DNA from: Endoryza sp044226045
GTDB lineage: Bacteria; Bacteroidota; Bacteroidia; Chitinophagales; Chitinophagaceae
Assembly (NCBI GenBank): GCA_044226045.1
Contig: JBGAHR010000002.1
Span: 112,693-176,692, forward strand
DNA length: 64,000 nt
Direction: 5' to 3'
Both the position numbers and the translations under genes were made by a program. Below, one piece after another: positions 7,994-17,247 of this stretch (the stretch's first letter is position 1; each line of letters opens with the position of its first letter). The notes under the pieces are model-generated. The model searched no databases. It saw only the letters and a list, made by a program, of their open reading frames with translations, and was not told the DNA's origin.

Positions 7994-9058
7994 TTAATGA
8001 TGATGATCTCCATGATGTTCCGGTGTTGCCAGGCTGATATACACAGCAGACAACAACGTGAAGATGAAGGCCTGGATAAACGCTACCAGCAATTCAATCA
8101 TACTCAGCGCCAGCGTAAATGGTACCACTACTGCGGAAACATACACGGACTTCAACACGAAAATCAGGCAAACGATACCAAGGATCAACACGTGACCGGC
8201 GGTCATGTTGGCAAACAGTCGCACCATCAGTGAAATCGGCTTGGTAAACACCCCGATAAACTCGATCGGAGCCAGGAATATTTTCATAGGAACAGGAACA
8301 CCCGGCATCCAGAAGATATGCTTCCAGTAAGCCCCGTTTCCGTTCACATTTACTATGATAAAAGTGAAAATAGCCAGTGTGAAAGTAAAGGCGATATTAC
8401 CGCTGAGGTTGGCACCACCCGGGAAGAAGGGTACCAGACCGAGCAGGTTGTTAATCAGGATGAAGAAAAACACGGTGAGCAGGAAGCCCATATACTTTTC
8501 GTATTTCACCCCGAGGATCGGCTTGGCCACATCATCTCTGAGCAGCATGATTACCGGCTCAATAAAGCCTGCAAGACCTTTAGGAGCCTGCACGCCACGC
8601 TTTTTGTACGACCTTGCTACGCTGAGGAAGATAACCAGGAGCAGGAATACAGACAGCAACAGAGAAGCAACGTTCTTGGTAATAGAGAAATCCCATACTT
8701 TATGGGAAGCTTCTTCGTCTACTTTGCCATCAGCGCCAAATACTTTGATCTTGCCTTCTTCAATACCATACAGATAGTTACCCTGGTATTTTTCCTGTCC
8801 ATGATGGAAATGACCGGATGAAAACACCTCAAGACCTTTGTCGGTGTAGAGGATGACGGGAAGGGGAACCGAAGTATGACCGGCAATATGCCACTCATGG
8901 GCATCCTTGATGTGCTCGAAAATTACCTCCTGCGGATTGAATTTTTCGTCCTTAGCCTCCTCATGATGCTCTCCCTGACCAATGGCTACATTAGAAAAAA
9001 ACATCATACCTATCGTGAAAACCGCTACCCATAAGGATTGTAGACGTCGAACCAGCAT
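7994..9058 (-). CDS. atpB: F1Fo ATP synthase subunit a
   Basis: 354 residues, about 100 longer than the Escherichia coli protein. The extra part is an N-terminal signal-like helix plus a histidine-rich periplasmic segment (GQGEHHEEAKDEKF), as is usual in Bacteroidota. The proton-channel helix keeps the essential arginine in SLMVRLFANMTAGH. The C-terminus is EHHGDHHH. It is the first gene of the operon, with a clear -7 element 20 bases upstream. No atpI or atpZ is seen in front. Confidence 0.96.
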   Translation of the reverse strand: MLVRRLQSLWVAVFTIGMMFFSNVAIGQGEHHEEAKDEKFNPQEVIFEHIKDAHEWHIAGHTSVPLPVILYTDKGLEVFSSGHFHHGQEKYQGNYLYGIEEGKIKVFGADGKVDEEASHKVWDFSITKNVASLLLSVFLLLVIFLSVARSYKKRGVQAPKGLAGFIEPVIMLLRDDVAKPILGVKYEKYMGFLLTVFFFILINNLLGLVPFFPGGANLSGNIAFTFTLAIFTFIIVNVNGNGAYWKHIFWMPGVPVPMKIFLAPIEFIGVFTKPISLMVRLFANMTAGHVLILGIVCLIFVLKSVYVSAVVVPFTLALSMIELLVAFIQAFIFTLLSAVYISLATPEHHGDHHH

Positions 9059-9078
9059 ACCTGTTTAAAAATTTGGCG

Positions 9079-9086
9079 CAAAGATA
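9079..9086 (-). promoter_or_regulatory. -7 element of the atp operon promoter
   Basis: On the minus strand the sequence is TATCTTTG followed by CGCC, an exact match to the Bacteroidota -7 consensus TAnnTTTG. It lies 21 bases before the atpB start, giving a leader of only about 15 bases. The same extended word (TAnCTTTGCGCC) precedes the porin gene at 39706. Confidence 0.65.
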
Positions 9087-9250
9087 AGGGTTGGTCTGCC
9101 GAAAAATTGAAAAAAATGAAAATGATTAGCGGGTTTTTTCACAAGGAATTACCCACATTCTATTCCCGCCAAAAATACCTCAGAAAAGGGGTGCAAAACC
9201 GGCTGGGGAAAGGCTGATTCTCGGGGTGTTTTCCCGACCGTGGAATATTG

Positions 9251-11041
9251 TCAGGCGGGCTGGGTTTGCTTTTCGAACTGCATTTTGTGCAGGTTGGCAT
9301 AAAACCCTCCCTTCTGCATCAGCTGATCGTGGGTACCCATTTCCCGGATTACGCCTTTGTCCATCACGATGATGTTATTGGCCTTCCGGATAGTCGACAG
9401 CCGGTGGGCAATGACAATGGAAGTGCGGCCGGCAATAAGTTTGTCGATCGCATGCTGGATCAGTATTTCGCTTTGGGTATCAACGGATGAGGTGGCTTCG
9501 TCGAGGATCAGGATTGATGGGTTGTAGAGCAGTGCCCGGATAAAGGATATGAGCTGTCGTTGACCGAGGGAGAGGGTATTTCCCCGTTCCATCACATTAT
9601 AATTATATCCGCCGGGCAATTGCATGATGAAATCATGCATATCGATCATTTTCGCCGCTGCAATGACCTGCTCGGTGCTGATATCGGGGTTTCGCAGGGT
9701 GATATTATCCATGATGGATCCTGAAAACAGGAATACATCCTGCAAAACAACTCCAATATTCTTTCGGAGGGAATCCAGCTTGTAATGGTCGATGGGAACA
9801 TCATCAATCCGGATCTGGCCTTTCTGAATATGGTAAAGGCGATTCAGCAGGCTGATGATGGAAGTCTTGCCGCTGCCGGTATGGCCAACCAGCGCAATGG
9901 TTTCTCCCGGGCGGGCCATGAAACTGATATCTGACAGGACATATTTGTCGCCGGTATACGAAAAGCTGACTTTATCGAACTCTATTTTTCCTTTTACTTC
10001 TTTCGGGTCATAGGTTTCGAGTGGAGAGGGATGAATATAGTCTTCATTGTCCAGCACTTTGAACACGCGTTCGCTGGCAATCATTCCCATCTGCAGTACG
10101 TTGAACTTATCGGCAATTACCCGAAGCGGGCGGAACAGCAGGTTCAGGAAGAGCATGAAGGAAATGATTTTTCCGGCCATTTCACCGGCTTCAATACTTG
10201 TCATTCCCATCGACCGGGTGGCAGCCCACCATACGAGTAATCCGGTGGAAACGGCGAGTATGATCTCTACCAGTGGAAAGAAGACTGAATAAGCGAAAAT
10301 GGCATTGATATTTGCATTTCTGTGTTCGCGGTTGATTTTACGAAACTTGTCGAACTCTTTGTCTTCGGCTGCAAAAGACTGCACTACCTGCATGCCGGTT
10401 AAATGTTCCTGTACAAAAGCATTCAAAGCCGCCACGGCATTTCTAACCCGGATAAAAGATCTGTTTACGCTTTCTTTAAAGAAATAAGTTGCTACGATCA
10501 GGAAAGGGAAAGGAGCCAGGCAGATCAGCGTGAGCTTCCAATCAATGAAAAACATCACCAGCAAAATAGAAATGATAGACAAGAGATCGGCAATGATGGG
10601 GATAAGACCTTCCGCGAAAATATCATTGATCGATTCAATATCATTAATGGTTCGGGTGGTAAGTGTACCTATCGGGGTTTTGTCGAATTGAGACAGGTTC
10701 AACCCCAACACCTTACCATATACCTTCTGCCGAAGATCGTTGACTACATTTTGTCCGAGCCAGGCGGTGATATAGGTAAAATAAAAGCGGAAGGCGGATT
10801 CAATCAGCAACAGGCCGATCTGAATCAGGGTGATCCAGATCACCCAGTTCAAACTTCCCTCCATCACATATTTATTGATGGTATGCTGTATCATCCAGGG
10901 CCTTGCAGGTGCGAAAATAGCCAGCAAAAAAGCCAACACGATAGAAAGATAAAAGCGCCTCCGGTAAGGACGCGCATAATGGAACACACGCTTCAACAGG
11001 CTAAAATCAAAAATCTTCTTCTTTACGTTCTTATCTGGCAT
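9251..11041 (-). CDS. ABC exporter, fused membrane and ATPase domains (MsbA-like)
   Basis: 596 residues, a half-transporter that should work as a homodimer in the inner membrane. Residues 1-330 hold six membrane helices of the type I exporter fold. The ATPase domain follows with Walker A GHTGSGKTS, the signature LSLGQRQL, Walker B ILILDEATSSVD and the switch histidine in IAHRLST. The family includes lipid A flippases and multidrug exporters; the substrate cannot be decided. The gene stands alone, 190 bases upstream of atpB, with an AAAGTCA-type repeat directly before its start. Confidence 0.93.
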   Translation of the reverse strand: MPDKNVKKKIFDFSLLKRVFHYARPYRRRFYLSIVLAFLLAIFAPARPWMIQHTINKYVMEGSLNWVIWITLIQIGLLLIESAFRFYFTYITAWLGQNVVNDLRQKVYGKVLGLNLSQFDKTPIGTLTTRTINDIESINDIFAEGLIPIIADLLSIISILLVMFFIDWKLTLICLAPFPFLIVATYFFKESVNRSFIRVRNAVAALNAFVQEHLTGMQVVQSFAAEDKEFDKFRKINREHRNANINAIFAYSVFFPLVEIILAVSTGLLVWWAATRSMGMTSIEAGEMAGKIISFMLFLNLLFRPLRVIADKFNVLQMGMIASERVFKVLDNEDYIHPSPLETYDPKEVKGKIEFDKVSFSYTGDKYVLSDISFMARPGETIALVGHTGSGKTSIISLLNRLYHIQKGQIRIDDVPIDHYKLDSLRKNIGVVLQDVFLFSGSIMDNITLRNPDISTEQVIAAAKMIDMHDFIMQLPGGYNYNVMERGNTLSLGQRQLISFIRALLYNPSILILDEATSSVDTQSEILIQHAIDKLIAGRTSIVIAHRLSTIRKANNIIVMDKGVIREMGTHDQLMQKGGFYANLHKMQFEKQTQPA

Positions 11042-11051
11042 GTTATTGAGT

Positions 11052-11128
11052 GAAAGTCAAAATTCAAAAGTCAAAATTCAAAAGTCAAAATTCAAAAGTC
11101 AAAAGTCAAAATTCAAAATTGTGACAAC
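11052..11128. repeat. 7-nt repeat AAAGTCA / AAATTCA
   Basis: Alternating heptamers AAAGTCA and AAATTCA (about ten units) begin 11 bases upstream of the ABC exporter start. The same two words flank both sides of the convergent gap at 17040-17477. Confidence 0.85.
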
Positions 11129-11163
11129 CTTACTCTGAAACCATTGGGTTGAGTTAGCAGCTA

Positions 11164-11428
11164 CTGTTTCTGTTTCCGTTTCCGTTTCTCTTTCTCTTTC
11201 CGTTTCCCTTTCTCTTTCCGTTTCTCTTTCTCTTTCCGTTTCTCTTTCTCTTTCCGTTTCTCTTTCTCTTTCCGTTTCTCTTTCTCTTTCCGTTTCCCTT
11301 TCTCTTTCCGTTTCCCTTTCTCTTTCCCTTTCTGTTTCCCTTTCCGTTTCCCTTTCTCTTTCCCTTTCCGTTTCTCTTTCTCTTTCCGCTCTCGCTCCCA
11401 CTCCCGCTCCCATTCCCGCTCCCGCTCC
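11164..11428. repeat. Long pyrimidine hexamer array ending at a stop codon
   Basis: Roughly forty hexamers (TTTCTC, TTTCCG, TTTCCC) followed by CGCTCCCGCTCC-type hexamers. The array ends exactly where the stop codon of the gene at 11429 begins. The open minus-strand frame through it (RERETERERE) is an artefact of the repeat. Confidence 0.92.
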
Positions 11429-13630
11429 CTACAGTTCTCCCATCGCTTTCCTGTATGCTTTTATAAACAGGGCTCCGAGGTTTTTGTACGGCGGAATGTA
11501 ATCATCGAATTTTTCCTTGGAGTCGGCATTGGTGAACCTGGAATCGAGGTCTTTCCACATGCTGAGCCATTCGATATTTCGTCCGGACAGCAGCGTGCTG
11601 TTAATAGCCTGCAAGATAGGCTCATTTACATGCATGGTGCCGGTTTGTTTGGAGGAAATGATATGGGCATCGTGACTAATCGACAATACTTCGTTGATAT
11701 TATTGTATCCGCCGCAGGAACCGAGAATGACGATCCTGGCCGTAGGCATGATGCGTTTCATGGTGGATTTTACATGGTAACTATGACCACGATGCACATA
11801 GATCGTGGGTTTGAGCTTTTTATCGTAGAGAAAATCGCTCAGTTTGTTGATGGCTTCTTCATCGAGGTCTTCGCCTTTTTCACTGAAAAGTGGCTTATTG
11901 GCGTAAATCTGGATCTTATGACCTTTCAGAGAAGTGATAGCCACCCATTTCGGATTATCCTGTATTTTCCAGTCGGCCTTATTTCTGAAATTTCCCAGGA
12001 AGCTGACATAGGAGTTCTGTCCGTCCTTGTCTTCGTCGCCATAGAAAAATACCTGCATAATGATGCGCCCGCTGTCATCTTTCAGCTTTGAATAGTCGAT
12101 AGAATAAACGGGGGGAATTCCCAGTGAAGAAGACAAATCAACTTTCTGGGAGGTATCGGCCGACTTGAAAAGTATCTGTAGAATGTTATAAATGACCGAT
12201 CCCTTTTTGTTGGTCAGGCGATTATTTTTTTCGTAGTTGGTTTGTGCTTCCTGGCGAATAAAAGCGGCCAGGTTAGGGTTTTTATCCACGATGCTGCTGT
12301 AAGAATCCGCCACATCCACCGCTTCTTCTGTTCCATCTGTTTTCTCCAGGCCGATGACAAAGGCTTTCATTAGAATATTTTCATTGCCTTTTTCCATTCT
12401 TGACAGAAAATCATTGAGAGTATTGTATCCTGCGCAGATCTTTATAAATTTTCTGAAAAAATCCGCATTCACGCTCATCAGGAGGCTGTCGCTACGAGGA
12501 TTTGTCATTCGTTGAAAGATGCGGGGATAAACTCCTTTTACAAAACTCGAGGTATAGATCTCATCTTCCCCTAGCACAGCCAGGTAATAGAGTTCCTGTG
12601 GAGTCAGGCCATCGAGTCTTTTGAATCGTATGGCTTCATTGTTCACAGAGTGCAGTGCATTGATCTCCCTGATAAAATACTCTTTGGCTTTGCGCGCCAT
12701 CATGTCGACCAGCGACCGCATTTCCCTCGCCGTATCCCGATAGGGAGGTAGCAGTCGGCCGGCATATTCGATGCGGGTCTGGACCATCAGGCGATAGTAC
12801 GCCAGGTCGTTTTCTCTCACTTTGTCGATATCGGCCAGTGTTATTTTTCCGCGCAGTATATTTTCAAGGAAGGGGAAATACAGTCTGCCGCTTTTACTGT
12901 TTGCCATCTGGGCAACAGTGCGAATCAGCGTATCAGGATGTTGCCTGATCCGGTTGCCCAGGGAATTATGAGCCTGTGCAACATCATATAGTTTCTGGAT
13001 ATCCAGGTGACCGGCAATTCTGATCAGACTGTCGGTAAAATAGTAACTGGTGTTATTTTTCAGAACATTGAAAATCTCTTCCGGGTGCAGACCGCAATAT
13101 TTCCTGACCAGTTCGATTCGGGAAGCGGGCACCCCGGGATTCTCAGATGGATACAGAAAACACTCTACCAGAATTTTTCCAACGGCATAACTGTTGCGGT
13201 CGATGACTGGTTTTATGCTTTCACCCCGGCTATCGAGTAACAGGCTTTCCTGGAAGGCATTGACCAGTGCAGAGGCTATTTCGGGAGAGAAATCGGGTTT
13301 ATTCCAGTTCTCGTTGTATCCCCGTAGCATATATTCCACACTACGGAGGTATTTTTTCTTGGTATTGGTGGTTGTGCTGCTGTCCAGCTCAATTTTCTTC
13401 TGAATCTGATCAACTTCACGGATCAGGGCATTTTTCACCGCCAGGTTGATTGCAGGATCGGCCGTGATTTTTACCTCACCCTGCTCATTCAGCAATCTTT
13501 TCTGTTGTTTGTCGATATTGTCGTGCCAGAGGAGGCGGTCCGTCGCTATTTTATAGGGCATATCCTGCGCCATCAGCCACTGACAACCCAACAAGGCCAC
13601 TGAAAGAGAGGTAAGTAAAAATTTCTTCAT
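11429..13630 (-). CDS. Exported protein with a caspase/CHAT-like His-Cys arrangement
   Basis: 733 residues from the ATG at 13630 (738 from an ATG at 13645). The start MKKFLLTSLSVALLGCQWLM is a signal peptide; LLGC may be a lipobox. Residues 30-520 are mostly helical and unrecognised. Near the C-terminus a beta strand ending in TIYVHRGHSYH is followed by a short helix and a second strand ending in VILGSCGGYN. In the longer numbering these are His618, His621 and Cys644. This strand-His-helix-strand-Cys order is that of caspase-hemoglobinase-fold peptidases and CHAT domains, though the spacing is short. Peptidase activity is an inference; the family is not one I recognise. Confidence 0.55.
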   Translation of the reverse strand: MKKFLLTSLSVALLGCQWLMAQDMPYKIATDRLLWHDNIDKQQKRLLNEQGEVKITADPAINLAVKNALIREVDQIQKKIELDSSTTTNTKKKYLRSVEYMLRGYNENWNKPDFSPEIASALVNAFQESLLLDSRGESIKPVIDRNSYAVGKILVECFLYPSENPGVPASRIELVRKYCGLHPEEIFNVLKNNTSYYFTDSLIRIAGHLDIQKLYDVAQAHNSLGNRIRQHPDTLIRTVAQMANSKSGRLYFPFLENILRGKITLADIDKVRENDLAYYRLMVQTRIEYAGRLLPPYRDTAREMRSLVDMMARKAKEYFIREINALHSVNNEAIRFKRLDGLTPQELYYLAVLGEDEIYTSSFVKGVYPRIFQRMTNPRSDSLLMSVNADFFRKFIKICAGYNTLNDFLSRMEKGNENILMKAFVIGLEKTDGTEEAVDVADSYSSIVDKNPNLAAFIRQEAQTNYEKNNRLTNKKGSVIYNILQILFKSADTSQKVDLSSSLGIPPVYSIDYSKLKDDSGRIIMQVFFYGDEDKDGQNSYVSFLGNFRNKADWKIQDNPKWVAITSLKGHKIQIYANKPLFSEKGEDLDEEAINKLSDFLYDKKLKPTIYVHRGHSYHVKSTMKRIMPTARIVILGSCGGYNNINEVLSISHDAHIISSKQTGTMHVNEPILQAINSTLLSGRNIEWLSMWKDLDSRFTNADSKEKFDDYIPPYKNLGALFIKAYRKAMGEL

Positions 13631-13852
13631 AAAGGATCCTTTCAACCAAACACAAAAATACTACCAAATCACTGTATACGAACGTCAGACAGGCCGAGGG
13701 AGTATAAAGCGGGTTAACAATTTACTAATACGGTAAACAGGCGGCAAAGTAGTGGTGAACCAGTCCAACAGAGGCTGTTCAAGGGGTTGCCAGGGTCAGA
13801 TTAACAAATTGTAAACTCAATATGAAGATTTCATGCCCCTGTTTCATTTGTG
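13631..13852. other. Divergent gap between the exported protein and the response regulator
   Basis: No gene is seen. The gap holds the promoters of both flanking operons. Confidence 0.4.
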
Positions 13853-13860
13853 TAGGTTTG
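13853..13860 (+). promoter_or_regulatory. -7 element before the response regulator
   Basis: TAGGTTTG followed by CG matches TAnnTTTG. It lies 19 bases before the ATG at 13879. It would sit inside the coding region if the upstream ATG at 13822 were used, so it supports 13879 as the start. Confidence 0.5.
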
Positions 13861-13878
13861 CGTAAATTTTACCATTTG

Positions 13879-14562
13879 ATGGAGTCTAAAGGCAAAAAAA
13901 TCCTCATAGCAGACGATGAGCCGGACATTTTGGAGATCATCCAGTACAACCTGGTAAAAGAAGGGTACGAAGTTATCACTGCGAAAGATGGCGATGAGGC
14001 CCTGGCCAAGGCCAAGATGCACAAGCCAGATCTGATTATACTGGATATCATGATGCCCAAAAAGAACGGGGTCGAAGTTTGTGAGATTTTACGCCTCCAG
14101 CCCGCTTTTAAAGAAACACTCATTATCTTCCTTACGGCCCTGTCCGATGAAAGTTCGCATATCAGGGGGCTGGAAACCGGTGCGGATGACTATGTGAGCA
14201 AGCCCATTAGTCCCAAGGTGCTCATCAGCCGGGTAAATGCCCTTTTCCGCAGGGTTCATAAAGACCAACCTTCCGATACTGTCATCAAAATCGACAACCT
14301 GGAAATCGACCCTTCCAAGTTTGAAGTAAAAGTGGACGGTAAATCGATCATCCTCGCCAAAAAAGAATTTGAACTTCTGCATCTGTTAGCCTCCCGTCCG
14401 GGCCGTGTATTTTTAAGAAATGAGATACTGAGCCAGATTTGGGGAAATGACGTGATCGTTGGCGACAGAACCATAGATGTGCATATCCGTAAGGTCCGCC
14501 AGAAACTGGGTGTAGACTGCATCCGAACAGTGAAAGGCGTGGGTTACAAGTTTGATTTGTAG
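13879..14562 (+). CDS. Response regulator, OmpR/PhoB family
   Basis: 227 residues from the ATG at 13879. The receiver domain has the acidic pair in IADDEPD, the phospho-acceptor Asp56 in LIILDIMMP, and the switch Lys in YVSKPISP. The second half is an OmpR-type winged helix (KEFELLHLLASRPGRVFLR, then GDRTIDVHIRKVRQKLG). A longer frame from 13822 adds 19 residues unlike any receiver domain. The kinase gene starts 11 bases after the stop. This pair resembles PhoB/PhoR. Two phosphorus-related loci lie within 28 kb, so a role in phosphate response is a reasonable guess, not shown. Confidence 0.93.
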   Translation: MESKGKKILIADDEPDILEIIQYNLVKEGYEVITAKDGDEALAKAKMHKPDLIILDIMMPKKNGVEVCEILRLQPAFKETLIIFLTALSDESSHIRGLETGADDYVSKPISPKVLISRVNALFRRVHKDQPSDTVIKIDNLEIDPSKFEVKVDGKSIILAKKEFELLHLLASRPGRVFLRNEILSQIWGNDVIVGDRTIDVHIRKVRQKLGVDCIRTVKGVGYKFDL

Positions 14563-14572
14563 TTTTGTAAAG

Positions 14573-15625
14573 ATGTTCTCCACCAAAAACTTATCTCCAA
14601 GGGAACTGTCGGCTTTTACAGCCGCCCTCCTTTCTGTTCCAATTTCCCTTGGCATTTACTTTGTTACCGGTAGCTGGAAAATTGGTGCGGGTTCATTGGT
14701 ATTGATCTTCTTCGGCAGTTTCGGATTGATCCTTTTTACGCTTGAAAAATTCATTTACCGCAAGATCAAACTGATCTATAAACTGATTCACCAGACCAAG
14801 GCCACCCGCCGGGAGGAAGTATATTTCAAATACATCCTGCCTCAAAAAAGTATCGATGAGGTCAGGGAAGATGTGGAAGCCTGGGGGGAGAGGCAAAAAC
14901 AGGAAATCGAACTGCTCCAGCGAAACGAGAGCTACCGAAAGGAATTTCTGCAAAACCTCGCCCACGAATTCAAAACCCCCATCTTCGCAATCCAGGGTTA
15001 TCTCGACACTCTGCTGAGCGGCGCGATGGAGGATGAGGCTGTGAGTAGAAAATTCCTCGAAAAAGCCTCCAAAAATACCAACCGGCTGGTAAACCTGGTA
15101 AATGACCTGGATGAAATATCCAAACTGGAATCAGGCGAACAACTGCTGTACAAGCAAAGCTTCATCATCCAGGACCTCATACTCGAAGTCTTCGATGCCC
15201 TTTCGATAAAAACCCAGCAAAAAAACATCACCCCGGTCATTAAAAAAGGATGCGAAGCGCCGATCACTGTTTTTGCGGATAAGGAAAAGATCAAGCAGGT
15301 ATTGACCAACCTCATCGAAAATGCCAGCAAGTATGGCAAATTGAATGGCACCATTGTGGCCAGCGTCTATCGAACCGACGACTCCCATGTACTGGTAGAG
15401 ATCAGCGACGATGGCATTGGTATCGAAGAAGAACATCTCCCCCGCATATTCGAAAGATTCTACCGGACAGACGCCGCCAGGAGCCGCGATAAAGGAGGCA
15501 CCGGCCTCGGATTAGCCATCTGCAAACACCTCATTGAAGCGCACGGCCAAACCATCCATGTCAGAAGTACTCCCGATGTGGGAACGACCATCGGGTTTAC
15601 GCTGGGCACGAAGCGGGAAGCGTAA
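14573..15625 (+). CDS. Sensor histidine kinase, PhoR-like
   Basis: 350 residues from the ATG at 14573; an ATG at 14552 would overlap the regulator gene. Two closely spaced membrane helices (residues 15-58) leave almost no periplasmic part, as in PhoR. The phospho-acceptor His131 is in AHEFKTPIFAIQGYL. The ATPase domain has N box NLIENASKYG, G1 DDGIGIEEEHLPRIFERFYR and G2 GGTGLGLAICKHL. No PAS or HAMP domain is evident. It is co-transcribed with the regulator upstream. Signal and targets are unknown. Confidence 0.92.
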   Translation: MFSTKNLSPRELSAFTAALLSVPISLGIYFVTGSWKIGAGSLVLIFFGSFGLILFTLEKFIYRKIKLIYKLIHQTKATRREEVYFKYILPQKSIDEVREDVEAWGERQKQEIELLQRNESYRKEFLQNLAHEFKTPIFAIQGYLDTLLSGAMEDEAVSRKFLEKASKNTNRLVNLVNDLDEISKLESGEQLLYKQSFIIQDLILEVFDALSIKTQQKNITPVIKKGCEAPITVFADKEKIKQVLTNLIENASKYGKLNGTIVASVYRTDDSHVLVEISDDGIGIEEEHLPRIFERFYRTDAARSRDKGGTGLGLAICKHLIEAHGQTIHVRSTPDVGTTIGFTLGTKREA

Positions 15626-15760
15626 CGAATGGCGTTTATCGTTTATCGTTTTACGTTTCACGTTGATCGTCCTGAAGAAACATGCCAATAATCATCAGGC
15701 AACAAATACAAGAAGCAACGATAAACCTGAAACAATAAACGCTAAACGCAAAACCCTGCC
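15626..15760. repeat. 7-nt repeat GTTTATC / GTTTCAC with an inverted partner
   Basis: Words GTTTATC, GTTTTAC and GTTTCAC run from 15632 to about 15667. Their reverse complements (GATAAAC, GTGAAAC-like, ATAAACG) run from about 15718 to 15755. The two arms could fold into a large imperfect hairpin after the kinase stop codon. The same words occur at 58345 and 61694. Confidence 0.7.
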
Positions 15761-15860
15761 TCCGCCTCAGCATTTCCCATTATTTGCCGAATAAATCCTG
15801 GTTCGTGTATATGACAGGGGCTTTACGCGGTGTTATCAGGGTCGTAATCCCAATTATCCT

Positions 15861-17039
15861 ATGAATCGGTCTGGCTCTGCCCTGTTGTTTTTACTGGTAT
15901 TGTCGTCACTCGGCGGCGTTGTTCGGGCACAGACATGTGTAGATCCCCTCAAAACAATTCAATACGACACAACTCTCCTGGGAACCGGAAACGGTTACTC
16001 CACGGTCAGTTTTCCCAAATTTGACGCCACACTGGGCACTTTGATGGAAATAAGGCTGCAGGCGGAAATAACACTCAAATACAGCTTCCAGTTAGAAAAC
16101 AAAGAAAGCATTGCCATCAGTAACTACCGTGTGCGGGTGACCCGGGAGGACGAAATCAGCAGCCCGGCCCTGATTGACCCGATCTATAATTCGCAGATAA
16201 GAACCTATGGGAGCTATGCCCTGGGTGCCTGGGATGGTGTGGCCGGATCCGGTTCGGATTATACCAATCGCGGGCCCCTGTTCGTCATGAACCACGCGAT
16301 CGTTTCACAAACCGTCTACAACGCGGCCGACTACCTTGGAATGGGCACGGTTGATTTCGATTATAACTCCATGACCTATTCTTCTGTATTGGGAAGCGTT
16401 AACTATACATTCAATGCCACAGCACAGGATACAATCATCTTTCGGCTGCAATATACCTACTGCCCAAGCTGGTTTTTGAAGGCAGATGTCACCAGTTTCT
16501 TTGCTACCAAAAACAGGTTCAATGGCGTGGATATTAGCTGGACAACCGAAAATGAAGAGAAAGACCGGGTATATGAAGTACAGAAAAGTTATGATGGCAG
16601 GAACTTTGAAACCGTTGCGGGCGTTAAAGCTACACCCCAGGCCAATCTCACAGGACACTATCAACAGGTATATCATTTCCGTCCGGAAGACAACCACCCC
16701 AAACTGATCTTCCGACTCAAACAAAAAGAGGCCAACGGCGATATCAAATATTCCATCCTGCGGGTTGTCGACATGAACCTTTCTACTAACCAGGGCATAC
16801 GACTGTTCCCGAATCCGGCACGACAGTACACGCAAATTGTCTTCTCCAATCAACAAAGAGGAAACTGGAAGGTGGAGCTGCTAAATGCCAATGGAGCATT
16901 GGTAAAACAACAACAATTCAATAATGCCCTAACGGCGAAGCTGGATGGCTTGTCCTCATTACCCAAAGGAATCTACTTCATCCGCGCAACCGAACTGGGA
17001 ACAGGATCGGTAAAGAAACAGGTGCTGATGGTGGAGTGA
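15861..17039 (+). CDS. Secreted protein with T9SS type A C-terminal domain
   Basis: 392 residues. The signal peptide ends at VVRAQ. Residues 25-210 form a domain with LGTGNGYSTVSFPKFDATLG, a pattern seen in some surface-anchored 'choice-of-anchor' proteins. A beta-sandwich follows (GVDISWTTENEEKDRVYEVQ), then the T9SS sorting domain (IRLFPNPARQYTQIVFSNQQ ... GIYFIRA ... KKQVLMVE). It is not a close paralogue of the two T9SS proteins near the left end. It is probably a cell-surface or secreted structural protein; the role is unknown. Confidence 0.82.
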   Translation: MNRSGSALLFLLVLSSLGGVVRAQTCVDPLKTIQYDTTLLGTGNGYSTVSFPKFDATLGTLMEIRLQAEITLKYSFQLENKESIAISNYRVRVTREDEISSPALIDPIYNSQIRTYGSYALGAWDGVAGSGSDYTNRGPLFVMNHAIVSQTVYNAADYLGMGTVDFDYNSMTYSSVLGSVNYTFNATAQDTIIFRLQYTYCPSWFLKADVTSFFATKNRFNGVDISWTTENEEKDRVYEVQKSYDGRNFETVAGVKATPQANLTGHYQQVYHFRPEDNHPKLIFRLKQKEANGDIKYSILRVVDMNLSTNQGIRLFPNPARQYTQIVFSNQQRGNWKVELLNANGALVKQQQFNNALTAKLDGLSSLPKGIYFIRATELGTGSVKKQVLMVE

Positions 17040-17105
17040 GGAAAGTGAAAATTGAAAAGTCAAAAGTCAAAAGTCAAAAGTCAAAAGTCAAAATTCAAAA
17101 GTGAA
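17040..17105. repeat. 7-nt repeat AAAGTCA starting at a stop codon
   Basis: GAAAGTGAAAATTGAAAAGTC words begin right after the TGA of the gene ending at 17039. They match, in inverted orientation, the words just before the stop of the convergent gene at 17478. Each gene therefore reads into the same repeat on its own sense strand. Confidence 0.85.
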
Positions 17106-17247
17106 CAGCTAACTAGTTCATGCAGTTCAGGAACGCAGAGGACGCCAAGTACCGCTAAGGGCGCAAAAAGAAATTCAAAAGCCAAAAATAAAACGTTGAT
17201 CAATATGCGATTCCGTAAAAAAATAGAATTAAATTTTCAGGTTGCTT
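17106..17247. other. Spacer between two heptamer arrays
   Basis: It contains a GCAGAGGACGCC / CGCTAAGGGCGC stretch like the CGCTGAGG linkers near the left end of the window, and otherwise no gene. Confidence 0.5.

Noticed and set aside
11099..11413. Minus-strand frame encoding an Arg-Glu-Thr repeat
   Set aside because: It is entirely within the hexamer array, whose 6-nt period keeps any frame open.
13822..13878. 19-residue extension of the response regulator
   Set aside because: It contains a -7 promoter element and is unlike receiver domains. The start at 13879 is preferred.
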